NCBI GenBank assembly: GCA_030549495.1
Contig: JAUIRK010000947.1
Coordinates: 118,501-182,500, forward strand
Direction: 5' to 3'
Origin: Nectonema munidae
Lineage: Eukaryota > Nematomorpha > Nectonematoida > Nectonematidae
Length of the DNA: 64,000 nt
This document shows positions 23,235 to 36,439 of this stretch, piece by piece (within the stretch, counting starts at the first letter, position 1; every line of letters begins with the position of its first letter). Below the pieces are notes generated by a model. That model ran no database searches, was not told the DNA's origin, and was given only the letters and a program-made list of their open reading frames with translations. Position numbers and translations under genes: made by a program.

Positions 23235-23390
23235 TTCTATCGCTGAAAACTTTCGAACGGCATTTTTAATAAATGAACTATAGAAATGAATTTTTTCTAT
23301 AAATATATAAAAAAATACAATTATGAGTTTATACTAATAACATTTTTAAAAAAAAATTATAATTTTTAGTTATGGCCGAATAATTTTACA
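23235..23390 (+). repeat. Dispersed repeat R2, copy 1
   Basis: Shares with 27757-27960 an ordered series of words: CGCTGAAAACTTT / CACTGAAAAACTTT, CGGCATTTT, AAATGAACTATAGA / AAGTAAACTAGATA, TTTTTAGTTATGGCCG / TTTTTAGTTGTAGCCG. The same orientation and spacing are kept. Origin unknown. Confidence 0.6.
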
Positions 23391-23432
23391 TATTGCTGTA
23401 TATAAAGGATATACATTAAAACACAGTATTAC

Positions 23433-23590
23433 CTTTAAACCCTTTGCCCCATATGAACCAGGTTTTCCATTTTTGCCCGGATTACCGGGTTTGCCGGGCA
23501 ACGCATCCTTTCCTCGATCTCCAGAACGGCCATCAAATCCCGGAAAACCAACGTTACCAGGCTCGCCATCCAAGCACACTGGGCAAACCA
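23433..23590 (-). CDS. Collagen exon with VCPVCL at the helix start
   Basis: A 158-base exon, the most 5' Gly-X-Y exon found. Acceptor CTTTTTGCTTTAG and donor TTAAAG|GTAATA are on the minus strand. It opens mid-codon, then VCPVCLD, a CxxC just before the helix that could cross-link chains, followed by GEP GNV GFP ... GAK GLK with one missing glycine (ALP after GKD). Because it needs a preceding exon ending one base into a codon, the phase-0 end of 31338-31117 cannot join directly. Alternatively, in-frame methionines upstream near 23675 could start translation here with CLFALVVCPVCL as a weak signal segment. Confidence 0.82.
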
Positions 23591-25962
23591 CTAAAGCAAA
23601 AAGACATTTTACGCGATTCAAGCCATTAACTACTTCTGGGTTAATGAAAGAGGGTATTTTTCTCAATTCCATCACACATTTGGCATACCTATTTTGAGCG
23701 AGTTAAGATAAATGACAAAAGTTCAAGCATGATATCACAAGTACAATGGAATTTTATAGTATAATATTTCATGTCATAATTGATACTTTGCTTACTCGGA
23801 TAGAAAAGCAGTTGTAGTGAGGTGAATTCAAAAATGTGAACACACCAACTATACTTTAATGCTAAATCTTCTTACCAAAAATGAAAATAAAGAGTTTAAA
23901 TTGCCAAAAGGACCATTTGTACTGCGCTTAAATAATACAGAGCAATCAACTATTTGAATTTAACTAGATAATCACCAGTTAAATTTGTAACTATAACAAA
24001 TTATTATTTTTTCAGTGTTAAATATGAATCAATGCTAAAAGAAACATTAGCCAATTTTGCTCTGAACAAAGTCTTCTTATATGTAATCAAAGTTTTTCAT
24101 CGCAAAAAGTTAGAAGTAAATCAATATACGTCAAATTTGCTTGCATAAATAATTGAATCAACGTAGTAGATAGAAATATATTTGCCCGGTTCAATAATAA
24201 TACAATCATTTTCGAAAGTATATACACATTTGAAATATTTGGAGGTTGTAATGTAAGTTGATAAATGGCGTTGCTGTGAAACACTTGATGCTGCTCATTT
24301 TTTAAAACGAACTTTTTTTTGAGATTTTAAAGGGATAAGATACGAAGCCGGTATCCAATAAAATTTTAGAGTCGGTATCGGAGACGAATCAAGAGTTGGT
24401 GTTAAATAAACGACATTTTTAGGTTTTTGCTGATTGGAGTCGGATTTTTGTAATTAATTTTTACTGAAAATATTGAAAAATGAGATATTTTATTCAAAGT
24501 AAACATAATCAAAAATTTTATTTATTTTTTCTGAAACTAAAATAAACAAAGAAGTGATTGGATAATAATTAACTATAAATATACTCTAATGCGCTTTGAA
24601 ACATTTCTAATCTTGCACAACTTAAAAAGTAATAATTCGTTCAAATTATTATGCTGAAAACAAAAATATTTTTTTGAATGTAAAATACTTAATCATTTTC
24701 AAAAGAGATTTTTGTAGATGTGCCATTAAATAAAAATGTTAATTGAAATAAAACTGAAAAAAACAAAGTCCAAATACAAAAAGAAGCATTTGAAATAATA
24801 ATTAACAAAATCAAAATAAAAACTTAGAAAAAGGAGGAATTCAAAAAGAAAAACGACGAACTTAAAATGAAAAGGAAAGAATTTAAAACGAAAATGATCG
24901 TTATTTTAGCGAACTTTTTCAAACATTTAAACGATATAAGATAGATAGATTAATATTGATATAATCGTTTGCTTTATTTCAATTGACTATATACGTTGTA
25001 TAGAAAAGGATTATCATGGGTATATTAAAACATGCAATAAGAACTATTCATCTTCTAACGACCATAATAGAAGGAAATCACCAGGAATAAAGACAGATGA
25101 GAGAAAATTTTCAAAGGAGTCGATACCAGATCTTTTCAATTTCAGATTATGAGATATAAAATTTGGCTATGTAGATATAAAATTTATTCCAATTTAGGCA
25201 AAAACAAAATAACACCTTTTTAATTTGATAAATAAAAAATGTAAATAATTTAAATAATTGCTTGATCAATCAAATGAGAATTACGTTAAAATGATATTAA
25301 TAAATGGATGATTAAAATAAGTTACAATCAAGAGTATTTTTATCATTTTCTTCTCCTTGAACCTTTATTACCATGCTTTCAGAATTGTAGGCGTGCAAAT
25401 GTTCCTGAACTTTAAAACTTCTTCTCTAAATCAAAAGGAAAATACGCGAATACACAAAACTTCATTTCAGGGATTCAAAAATCAAAGAAAATAAAAGAAA
25501 AATATATATATATCCGATTTTACATAAAGCTCCCAGATTTTACATTGATTCTGTCACAATATCATGTGCAAGCCTTATCCAAAAAGAGGTGCAAATCAAT
25601 TGAATTTTTTGAAATCGTTTCAATGTCCTGGCGTAAAAACGCTAAATTTACAATGACGAATGAATGTACAAGGAAATCAAGAATTACTTTCAATAAGTGA
25701 TATAAAATAAACAAACGACACGCTTGGAGATCTGGATGCAAAAGTATAGCGGGAAGACAAATAAAAGATACAAACGAAAGGGTCCACTATGTAATATTTC
25801 TATATACATAGGTAATTTTTTTGTAATTAATTTTGTCAAAAAAAAAAATCTCGTAAATACAAGGGTAAAAAGTGAACATAAAAATAAGATAAATATGAAG
25901 TAACTAATGTGTGCGGTGGGAAAATATTTGATATCGTGAATATCAGGATTTTATATGCGCGC

Positions 25963-26075
25963 GTATGGTTGGTTAGGTAGTGGGTTTCGATAACACAAGG
26001 TCTTGGCTTCTATCCCGCATCAAGCCTACTTTCCTCATAAATCGATAGAATCGGTGCAATTGTGCTGTTTTGTAA
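25963..26075 (+). repeat. tRNA-like SINE, copy 1
   Basis: GGTTGGTTAGGTAGTGGGTT, CGATAACACAAGGTCTTGG and ATCAAGCCTACTTT align with 46792-46935. The counterpart there has a good polymerase III B box (GGTTCGATCCC). Here the B box is mutated (GCTTCTATCCC). Both share the downstream CTTT(C/T)CTCAT body. A tRNA-derived SINE is the likeliest explanation. Confidence 0.6.
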
Positions 26076-27756
26076 TGAAATATTTGTGTAAAAAAGCAGC
26101 ATTTTTCTGTCTGTTAGATTTTTAATAAAAGGATATAATTAAATTATCCCATTTTTATCATCAAAAGAGTTTAATAATTTTATATTGAAGTTATATGTCA
26201 AACTAGTTTTAAAATTAACTACTTAAGTTAGTAAGTTTAACTGAGTAATTAGATTTGCAGGTCAAATGTAGAAGTTGAAACTTGTGAAATTAATGATTCA
26301 ATTTAAAACACAAAAGTGTTTCCTTCCTGAGCAAGAGAGAAACAGTAAGATTTTTTCAAATGTAAAGAAAAATGTTTTCCTGGTTTACTCTGGGTCAAAG
26401 ATATCAAATTCGTGATAAATGGAAAGTCTTCATTTATCACAAGAAATGCAGCGCAACTTCTTCCATCACTTCTGCAGCTGCCAAATATAAATTACAATAT
26501 TTGTCAATTTTTAGCTTCAGCCAGAGAAAAGGATACACACGAAATAATACATGACTGACTTGCACTAAATTTATGTGAAATTTGATGAACGTGTTGCTTC
26601 GAAAGTGTGAAGCCTGAGATATAATGGAACGCACTTGATCTATGAGAGATGAGAAGATTTATTTTGAAGGATGAATGAAATAATTAAAAAAATTAATCAC
26701 TCCAAACTTGTAGAGTTAAGAAGATTCAACTTTGAAAACAACTTTAACAATGGTGGTAAAAATTTTAGAAATTCCTTTACAAAAAAACAAGGAGGATACG
26801 ATAAGATACATTTCACGATTTGGCGCATTTTATAGTGATGGCAACGTTCAACATTTTTTTATTACACTTAACTTTATGATTTCAAATTAGAAAACTTAGC
26901 TTTTATAACAGAAAAAAATAATTATTAACAAACATGCTTTATCGATCCGTTGTCGCTGTGCTTTTTCTAAAATAAATCTTATGCGCTCGTAAACACTCGT
27001 CAACAAATTGACTTCTCCTACACCCTTTCATGAGCCAGCCCGGAAATACGAAGTTACTTAAACACATGTAGGTATCCATGACATTTTATCTTTTACTGGA
27101 GAAAACTTGTGTTATCTCTCTTGCTGTCATAATGTCTATGTTAAAAGTTGTTAAATTTTACTTTCTAGAAGCAAATTCGATCAACATCGGAAACAAGAGC
27201 TAAAAGAAGGTCATAAAAGTGAGGTGGTGAGGATTGAGAAGTATAATGAACAATTATAAAACAAAAGTGAAAGAAGAAAATCATTTTATTAACAATATAT
27301 CATTTTTAGAGTAATAAAGCAATTTACATGTCAAACATTCAGCCTTCTTGACTTTTCGTTGAAATAGTTCGAAAACTCTTTTAAGGGTCGAAAAAGTTTT
27401 CTCACAGGATGCAGTGCTGATTCCTATTGTTAGAGCAGCTTGAATAAATATTCATATACTCAAAAAATACTCTAGACAATTTTATAATATATTTATTGAA
27501 ACTACCAATGTACAAAGAAAAGACTTCTTCACAAGCCCCACTTTATCGGATGTAATCCATTTAAAAATTATTTGCTTGAAAAATTGAGAGGAGAGACTTG
27601 GAAAATTAAGTGGGGGTGAGGGGTGAAGGGGGGGGGGGGGGCTCAGGTCATAATTATATAACTTATTCCCATATAACTTGCTAGCATCTCCCATTTTTAA
27701 AACTTTAATATCTATTAATGAAGACTCATTTAAGCCTTGGCTATTTATACATAACA

Positions 27757-27960
27757 ATCACTGAAAAACTTTGCACGGCATTTTAAATAAGTAAACTAGA
27801 TAAATTAATTTCTGTATAAATATAAAAAGAATAGAATTATAAATTTTTACTAATATGAAAATTCCTATTTATATGTTTATATTTTGAACATTTAATTAAA
27901 AAAAAATTTTTAAATAAAAAAAAACAAAAATTTAGTTTTTAGTTGTAGCCGTATGCATGC
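27757..27960 (+). repeat. Dispersed repeat R2, copy 2
   Basis: Second copy of the repeat at 23235-23390. It extends slightly further, to TTTTTAGTTGTAGCCG near 27937-27952. A poly-G run and GGGGTGAGGGGTGAAG lie 120 bases upstream but are not part of copy 1. Confidence 0.55.
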
Positions 27961-29445
27961 CTTTTGCACGTATGCATTTTTTACTATTATTGCATGATTA
28001 TTATTATTATTGTTCTGCCTGTGGTCTTGCCAGGTCACTAATATTTATTTTGTATCTAACAAAGCCTTTTCTGTTCATTTGCAATCATATGAGAGTTTAA
28101 AACGTGAATATCTATTTTTATGAAGACTTATTTAAGTTCTAATAATCACTTTAAGATAAAGCTGTTCTAAGCTATTTATACATAATATTAATGACATTTC
28201 ACGACATAAGCCTTGACATACTCACTTTTTGGTTCTATGCGATTGAATTTTTGCAGTATTCATAAATTTGATCATGTATTTTTTAACAGATAAATTAAGT
28301 TAAAATATTTTTAATAATATAGAGAAAATTTGGATCACTTACAAAATAGAGTAAATTAATAATGGCAATTCCAAATCTGTTACAAGTAAATATAGTGAAA
28401 ATTTTTTAATTAAAAAATTCTTTTTTTTTTACTTATTATTTCCTGATTTTTAAGTTAAATCCAACTAAATCAAATTCTTCTAAACATCTTTGAATATTTT
28501 AAAATTTACTTTCAAAATGTATAAAAAAGTATAATTAATTACTTTTAATAAATAATAATAAATAATAAATAAATATTAATAATAAAACTAACCTCTAAGA
28601 TGGAAAAATCATGCTTTTTTCAAATCATCGATTTTTTTATGCATTCGCAATTAACAACTTCTAAAGATTCTTTTTCTTGAAATATTTTAGAATTTGAGAG
28701 TTAGGGTTTTAGATTTGCTGCGATTTTGAAATTTGAACAAGAATACAAAAAATCATTGATGTTTTATTTATAATTGTTGAAATATTGACCTGTAAGGTCT
28801 AATTGAAGCGTTGAACTAGGAAGAAAGTCTTATTTCAATCCAAAAAGGGATCGCACTGACTCGTAATCAGATATTCTTTTTCTCAATTTTATGATTAATT
28901 TTGCTTAATCTACTGAGAAGGAGTGTGGTACAACTTCTGAAAGTAAAAAACGAATTTTAGTTGGATACAGAAAATTTGAAAAATTCTCGATTATATTCAA
29001 GAAGGTTTTTCAAACGTTTAATTGTTCTTTTTTTTAAGAATAAGAAGTTTATTTAAAACAAAGCATGAGTGACACAATGAATACATAATGTATTAATGAT
29101 TATAATTTAAGTGAGTGGAATCAAACTCCATCAAAGCTGTTTGAATTAAAAAAAAAAGTAGAAGAATAACTCGAAATATAGAAAAATCAAAATGTGACAC
29201 ATTAAAATGACCATAGCAAAAAGACACACAACAATAATAAAAAAAATATATAAAAAAAGAGAAAACTGAGCAATCCAAAAGGCCCATGAGCCGCTTAAAT
29301 GATATTGCACAAAGAAAAAAAATAATACAATGTTAGATAATTCATAATATTCACATTAGGATTAGAAGATTTTATAGTTGCAAAAAAAAGCATTCGTTCA
29401 CTAATAAAAATATACACAAAATTTCACAATAAGCAGTTCGAAACA

Positions 29446-29950
29446 TCAAGAATCCAATTGGATTGAAAATTTACAAGAAAAACAGTTAGTTAGAGAGCAT
29501 TTAACTTTATAATTTTCAATGTATCCTTCTTTGATTTTTTTCTTGAATCCGCTTATACTAAAACTTCGGTAATTGACTAGATACAAATTATTATTGTTCC
29601 AAAACTCAGCCAATTTAAATTTGATAGTTTGATAATATTTCAATCTTATATAATACTGAGATAGGAGAATGGTTTTCAATTTATTTCGTAAATCATATCT
29701 ATCTTTCATTGGCTTAAAATCTAAAACATCTAAAAACGTATCAAGAAGCTGATTGTTGAAAAACTTAGTAATCAAAGCTACGTTGTACTCATACAAATCA
29801 TCAATTTTCAGCACTTTAGCATCAAAAAAGAGTGAGCTTGTATGGGATAGGAAATTCGCATTGTATATCAACCTTAATGCATTCTTTTGTAGTCCAATTA
29901 ATAATGTGAGATCATTATGTCCTATATTTTGATATTATGTGGATTTTTGG
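29446..29950 (-). pseudogene. LINE RT C-terminal fragment
   Basis: Minus strand, LIGLQKNALRLIYNANFLSH, then TSSLFFDAKVLKIDDLYEYN and YDLRNKLKTIL. This is the C-terminal region of Jockey/CR1-type LINE proteins (LQKRAIR...AHT.PLF..LKIL.I.DIY). The last 141 codons form one open frame ending at 29446, so this copy is younger than the others here. The catalytic RT core is absent; the fragment appears 5'-truncated, as is usual for LINE insertions. Confidence 0.72.
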
Positions 29951-31116
29951 ACTTTTAAGCTATAGGCTTTAAAGTTAGTGATTAAAAAAATAAAATCTTC
30001 GTTCAATTTTTTCTGTACTATAGGTCTAAAATGAGTATCTACTTTTAAGAACTGAAACCTTTAGCTAAAACATTTAACAAGAATTTGCTAAAATTGTGGA
30101 TTTAAATTATTTAAAAAAATTATATTATTACTCAAATTCTAAAAGTTTTATAAAAATGACAGAATTACTTTTTTTTGGTTTGTAAAAGTAACTTTTCAAA
30201 AAGGGGCAGCATTCAAAGTATCATGAAAAGGTTTTTTTGTTTTTGAAAAGAGGATGGAAGCAATTGATAATGAACCCTTATTCTGATTCAGTGCTTTTTT
30301 TGCATAATTGTCATTAAAACAAAAAATAATTAATAAAGTTTTTGTGTGCGTTTTCTTTTTGCAAAACTCTAATTTTATGCTAATTTAATTTTAATATGAT
30401 TTTGATGTGTTTTTTAATTCTAAAATTTTTTCAAAGTTAGAATAGAAAATCTTTTTGCTCTCGGCGCCATTTTCTTTTATTAGAAATTTATGAAATTCAA
30501 CACTTCAGCATTTTCGCAGTTATTTTTGCTCGGCATAAATTTGGTGATTAAAAAAATAAAATCTTCATAATATATTTAGTTAAAGATATTTTGCACTGTT
30601 ATTAAATTTGAAGCAAATTATTTTAATATTAGATAAAAATGAAATGAAGTAAACATAATATTGTGGCTAATTATTTTAATGACATTTTCAGTGTGTTCTT
30701 ATTTTCATGCTTATCTGCGGGTCCATAATTTGTTAGCTACACATTCTGAATTTTGATCCTATATTATCATTTTGAGATATTTAAGTAAAGTTTTTTAATA
30801 CGAATAATTTTTATAATGAATTATCAATTCTTCCAAAATTATTATAATAAAGCCCATATGTGCATCCCCCTGAGACATTCATATTTACTCCTGGTGGAAG
30901 TGTATTTGTAATACTGATTAGAAACTACACTGATATGATAAAATCGATGCAGAAATACATTACTAGTAGAATACATAAAAGAAAAGTATCTTTACATGCT
31001 TGCACATAAAAAAAATCAACATATGTAGTCCACTTATTTCAAAATTTGATCCAATAAAGCATAAAATGGTGACGTAGAATTATGAATAATAATAAAATTA
31101 ACTGACATTTTCTTAC

Positions 31117-31338
31117 TTCAAAGCTTCTAACATTTCGAACGATAGCATGCAGTTCTTTGCTTTTCAAAGTGGAGAAAAGCTTCAACTGTTCAATGGCATA
31201 TTGTTTGGAAGTGGATTTGGATTTTTGAAAGCAAGCAATTGAAATGAAGACACATATATGCGCCAAAACAAGCACTTTAAAGATGTAAGTTCTTCTGTCA
31301 CAATGGTTAATCACATTTGGCAATTTTCTGTAGTTCAT
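31117..31338 (-). CDS. Putative membrane-anchor exon, possibly collagen exon 1
   Basis: A 74-codon open exon beginning MNYRKLPNVINHCDRR and ending NVRSFE before donor GAA|GTAAGA. Residues 17-37 (TYIFKVLVLAHICVFISIACF) form one membrane segment preceded by basic residues, suggesting an N-terminus inside the cell. Residues 47-72 (YAIEQLKLFSTLKSKELHAI and on) could form an amphipathic helix. Cytoplasmic tail, membrane anchor and coiled coil ahead of an interrupted triple helix is the plan of MACIT collagens (types XIII, XXIII, XXV). It lies 5' of the collagen exons on the same strand, but phase requires at least one exon between. It could also belong to another gene. Confidence 0.42.
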
Positions 31339-31533
31339 TTTAACTTTGAATTTATGAACTGAATTGTTTTGCAAGATAAACCTACTCCTGAAAAAAGGGA
31401 ATGTGTTAAATAATACTAAAAATAGAGCTCTGAGCAATGAATAATTATACTGATGAAATAATACATTTTTACTACGGTAAAAATAATTATACTAAACTAG
31501 TATAATAAAAGCATAGCATAATGAAGATTCTAG

Positions 31534-31554
31534 GAAAAAATCCGTCTGAGGAAA

Positions 31555-31585
<31 letters not shown>

Positions 31586-32955
31586 CCTTCGGGAATTTTT
31601 TGTCATTACTTGGAACTCTAATTCTTTTATATCTATCAAACAATAATCTTTTTTAATATAGGAAACAAATTAAAATATTTTATTTCTTATTTAATCATTA
31701 GTCTGTTCAGATTGTAATTATTATTAGTAAATTTTGTGTAAAAAGGAAACTGTACCACCACAATAAGACGTTTATCAGGGATTAGAGCTACTAGCTTGAA
31801 GATTAGTTGCTTTCATACTTGTTACACATACACTTTGAAAAACTAATCTTTTTTATTCACTATGGTTTAATGTATATAGAAAACAAAATAAACTATCATT
31901 AAGTAGATTACAATATGTCTTTAAGCCTACAAAAATTCTTTGCATGGGTATATATAAGCAACTTCATAATCATTGTTATTCATTTTTGTGAAAGTTTGAA
32001 ATATTTCTTGATCGTCTCTTTTTTATCACTAGTCCTTTTGATCTTAACAGTAAGTTTTTCATTTATTAATTATTTTTTTCGAGATTACTTTGAGATTTTA
32101 ATTTAAAATTAATTTTTTGTAAAAAAATTCTTCATTTTAATATTTATTTTTCAAATGAATTGCCAATTCCTTTCATGTAAACTATAATTGTTTTGAAAAA
32201 AGATTTCAAAAATTCAATTTCTTGTTTGGTCTCACACACTTATATACTACAAATGCTGACTTCTCATTAAAAATGCGGATGATACCTTCTTTAGCGTTTT
32301 GTCCACCGAATAAAATAGACGAAGCGTTTGATGTCTTGGCGGAGTTTCTACCTGAAGAGGCAACCGATGTGCTAAATTATTTCGAAGATAATTACATTGG
32401 AAGATGTAGTCGTCGAATGCGAAGACAACCAAGATTCGATAAAAGTATTTGGAATATGTATGCAAGAGTTCAAGAAGACCTACCAAAAACTAATAACGCT
32501 GTTGAAGGATGGCATCGAAGTTTCGCATCACTAGTTGGTTGTTCACATCCCAATATTTTTGCCTTTTTAAGATGCATTCAAAAAGAGCAGGCGATACAAG
32601 AAACATTTGTGACACAATTCTTTGCAGGTCATCCTCGAAATACAAAGACTCGAATAATCGTATTAAAAATATCGTGGAAGACATAGAAAGTAGATCAATT
32701 TTATGTTTTCTAAAAAGTATTGCTTTTGATCTAAGTTTTTGAGTTTTACAGTCATATATAATACACTTTATTTTTTACTATAAAATAAAACCTTGATCTT
32801 CTAATGTCACTTTTTGTTATTTTAAGTTATCTATATTACAAGTCTCATAACAATGAATAATTCTATCCATCTAAGTTTTTTCAAAGGAGGGATTTTTTCC
32901 TTTGAGGGATTTTTTCCTCGGGGGTTTTTTTCCTCCGGGGGGTTTTTTCCGTCCA
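31534..32955. mobile_element. MULE between fold-back ends (FB-E)
   Basis: Left end about 31534-31587 carries GGAAAAAATCCGTC, GAGGAAAAATCCTC and a 27-base poly-C run. The right end, 32880-32955, carries the inverse words GGGATTTTTTCCT (twice), GGGGTTTTTTTCCTCC and GGTTTTTTCCGTCC. A Mutator-like transposase remnant (32222-32741) lies between. This links the fold-back architecture in this genome to a MULE coding region. Flanking target duplications were not identified. Confidence 0.6.
32222..32741 (+). pseudogene. MULE transposase C-terminal region
   Basis: The open frame reads MIPSLAFCPPNKIDEAFDVL, then VLNYFEDNYIGRCSRRMRRQ, ARVQEDLPKTNNAVEGWHRS and FASLVGCSHPNIFAFLRCIQ. This is the C-terminal part of animal Mutator-like (MULE) transposases, with the NNAVEGWHR signature. 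After a frame change near 32640 the end continues as NRIKNIVEDI and ends LKSIAFDLSF at 32741. The catalytic DDE region is missing upstream, so the copy is a remnant. Confidence 0.8.
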
Positions 32956-35034
32956 CCCACATGGTTATGGAGAGATTTTCCTGGACTCATGGAGACACTT
33001 TTGATTAGTTTATCATTCGTTTTTGTGGCGAGAAAATCAATAGTCAAGGCTTTAAACGTCGAGTAAAACCAACAATTTTTTATGATATTTCGATCGAAAT
33101 CATACAAATTGCTACATTATTGCTTTTCTCATTTTAGTATTCAAATCTTGGATTTATCAAGACAGAGGAGCAATCAATTTTTCGTAAAATATTTTTAAAA
33201 ATCAAAGCAGAACCTATTTTCAAGGAGGTTGTAAAAACTTATTTTATTACCATATGTTTTCAAAAATTTGTAAAAAATTCTTAGTACGCTTTGTTGAGAA
33301 GTAAAAGCATTATTTTTTTCAATCAATTCTTGCAATCATATTTTTTACGCAGAAACATACTTTGCTAAACCCAAGTTCTTTCATGTTTTTTTTCAATGAT
33401 TTAACGACGGCTATCAATTTTTTAATTGTTCGTATTACATCCAAGAGACAAATAGTCTTCTATAACCAGAAAGGTATGGATGCCACGATGGGGAAACAAA
33501 TGCAGAATAATGGCTCAAAATCGATACTGCTTACACTGCTAAGCTCTCTACGGACTGATTAAAATAAATGATTCTTTGTCTTATCTAAAACATATTAGTA
33601 AGTATTTTTCTAAAAATACCAAAGGATCTTCACATTCACTTCTTAGAACTTAGGCCAATACAAGCACGTTTCTTGACAGAAAAGTAGATGCTTTTCTTGC
33701 TGATATATGCCAAATAATTCTATTCATCTCGAAGTTTGACACGAATGTCATCTTGGTCTACAGCTTTTTTTCGCATCTCGCAAACCTACACATTTAATAA
33801 AATTCAAAAAACAAAAGAATTATGCCTACTTTTTTAAACAATCGTATTTTTCTTTTAATCTTTTTTCAAATTGATTTTCGTGTGTCTTTGAAAATCCTAT
33901 TTGTAAGTTTAAAACTTATGTTTTTTCCGATTTGGCTCTAAATTTAATGAAGTCATATTTTTCGAATAGGCATTGTTCTGTTTTATTATATTTGCGTTAG
34001 AAAATATTTCTTCTCAAGTTTTTATTACAAAATGGGCTTAAAATCGTAACCCATAAAAATATCTGAGGTATTTATTAAAAAATTCACATTAGTGTATGAA
34101 TATATAATCATACACACTTAAGTAAGTCAAGAACTCTCTCTCCCTAAAATATTCCAATTTAGATTTTAAAGATATAAAAAATTTCAAGTAAATTAAAAAA
34201 ATATTTTCCTAACAACTTTGTAATTTGTAAAACGATAACTTTTCTTTAACATAACTTTTTGGAAGAAGTATTACTTTCAGAATTTATCGAGAGGACATTC
34301 AAACAATTAAGTCTTTTAATGTATTCTGTCTTTCAGGCAAAAAATGAAAGACATGCCTTTAAAATTATTACTTAATATCAAAGATATTTAAAAAGAGCAT
34401 AAAAAAATGAATTTACTTATTTATAAACTAATAAAATTAAAAGATCCTTTTTTAAAAAAAGGATACTAAAATTTAATTTTTTTGAAAAACTAATTCGTTT
34501 TGAGTGATAGGTTATTCTAACTATACCTTCAATACGTCACTAGTTTTCTTGTAATTGAACTCTAAATGAATTAACTAGCTCGAAAATCTAGAATTCCCAA
34601 CTAAGAAATAATATGTCCATAGGTTGAAACCCGCGTTCACCCTTTTATACACAACATTTACTTAAAATTTGCGTGAAAAATGTGTTTAAAAAAATATACC
34701 AGATAAATTTTCCTCCACAAAAAATTGTAAATATAAATTGAAATGTTTTTATTAAAAAACATATATTTGACCTAATTACACTTACTGTCTTGAATAAAAG
34801 GTATATCTTCATGAAAGGTATGCACATATCTATTTGATATTTTATCAAACACTAATTGACGCTTGCATGTCTAAGAATTACTCCCATGATACAGTCTAGT
34901 GAAACAGAATAATTTGAAATGAAGAGATATAAGTATATAGAAAAATGAAGTCTCTATCCTTTTAAATATTCATGAAATAAACAAATATATCAATATAATA
35001 TGGAGAAAATTTGCGTTTAAATATAATTAGCTAA

Positions 35035-35147
35035 TTTGACACTAGTGTTCAAAAAAATGAAAATTGTCTGCTTTGAATAAAAAAATTCGCTAGAAAAAGA
35101 AAAAAACTAGAGGATTGGCCTTCAAAATTCTGGTACTCAAAGTGTTG
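35035..35147 (+). mobile_element. MITE family C, diverged copy
   Basis: Aligns with 45889-46008: TGAAAATTGTCTGCTTTGAA, then GAAAAAG, GAGGATTGG and ATTCTGGTACTCAAAGTG in the same order. A CTAG-rich insertion separates the halves. No clean TTAA flanks remain. Confidence 0.5.
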
Positions 35148-35227
35148 ATTGTTTGCTCAAAAATTGCACACTAAGCTAATCGTGTCACTTTTTTAATCAC
35201 TCATTATTATTGAACATTATTTAAAGA

Positions 35228-35759
35228 GGGTTCGAGTCAAAACGCCCGAAAACAAACGTCCCAAAACCAAAACGCCCGAAACAAGAACGTCTGAAACTTG
35301 AATCTACAAAAAATATTTAAAAATTTAAGATTTTTTCTTGTATCTACGCTTTTTTCCAATTTATCTTATACATTTTTCTAAGAATATGTTAACTTTAACA
35401 CTTTCTTGTTTCACATGCATAAAAACAGATACAAGATTCCTAATTTATCAATCTTATCGAATCGAACTACCCCTGAAATTTTGAACCAAAATCAGAAATT
35501 ATTTATATTCTTGTTTTCCTGTTTAAATTAGACACATCTTTTCTGGCTTCAAACTGATTTTCCGTTTAAATTGGTAGTTTGATTGTTTTTCAAACAAAAG
35601 GAATAATGTATTTTTGTATGATCACTTTTATCTTTCAAGTCAAATTGATCACTATCATTTCGTGTCAAACCGACCGTTTTTAAAACTGTCGAAATAGAAT
35701 AAACTTCAAAAAATAGTAACGCCCGAATTATTATTTTCGGGCGTTTTGATCCGGCACCG
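35228..35759. mobile_element. Fold-back element FB-C
   Basis: Left arm 35228-35300 repeats AAAACGCCCGAAAC. The right arm 35717-35759 has the inverse, TTTTCGGGCGTTTTGATCC. Its outer end, read inverted, is GGTGCCGGATCAAAACGCC, nearly the same as the FB-B end GGTGCCTGGTCAAAATGTC. The core is AT-rich and non-coding. Confidence 0.78.
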
Positions 35760-36439
35760 TTTCACACAGACTAAAAAACTCTATTGTATAGGATTTATAC
35801 AATTCACGGACGCCTCTCTATTCAGACTACGGTCCCTTTTCAGAAGTATAATAAAAAAAATTCGGTTTTTTTTCTTATAACTAAATTTTTATTTCATTTT
35901 GAGAAGGCTTAATGTTTTAATACTTGAAATAAAATTCAATCTGTTGTTTTTAGTTTATTTAGAATAATTCTTCGCCTTTTATTTGATATTTTATAGTAAA
36001 CTCTTTTAATTAACATAATTTTTCTCTATGACCAAACTAAATGTGAAAAGTTTGATGTTGAATTATTTATACTGTTTTCAAACAAGTATTTATGAAAAAT
36101 AATTTTAAAATTTATAAAGAATCTAGAAAAGTCAGTTCATAATATCAGTTCTGCAAAGTATAAGCTTCTTACTATTTGCTAGGATATCTTCATATAATAA
36201 ATATGTTTGTCAGCACATTTTAGGTTTAGCTATATATTTCACAATTATCAGATATTGGAAGACCGAACATAATTTTTTTAAATGTTATTTTAACTTTTGT
36301 TACATTTTATTATGTATAAAAATATGAGACTACACATTCTTATATATCTCAGATATATTTTTAGCAAAAAATCCCGTGTTGATTTGACATTTGAAAAGAA
36401 AATTTAGCTTATTAAAGATTATTAAGACAAAAGTCTTCG

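Larger units (their letters stand above)
23591..31116. other. AT-rich stretch, possible first collagen intron
   Basis: Contains a SINE (25963-26075), repeat R2 copy 2 (27757-27960), a poly-G run (27619-27634) and a LINE 3' end (29446-29950). Otherwise nothing was recognised in 23700-25950, 26080-27480 and 27970-29440. Confidence 0.5.

Noticed and set aside
26437-26634. Possible minus-strand exon between the anchor exon and the collagen exons
   Set aside because: An 89-base candidate with AG/GT borders exists, but in the required phase it opens with a stop codon after three codons.
33362-33562. Plus-strand 66-codon frame
   Set aside because: No similarity, no splice context, ordinary for AT-rich DNA of this length.
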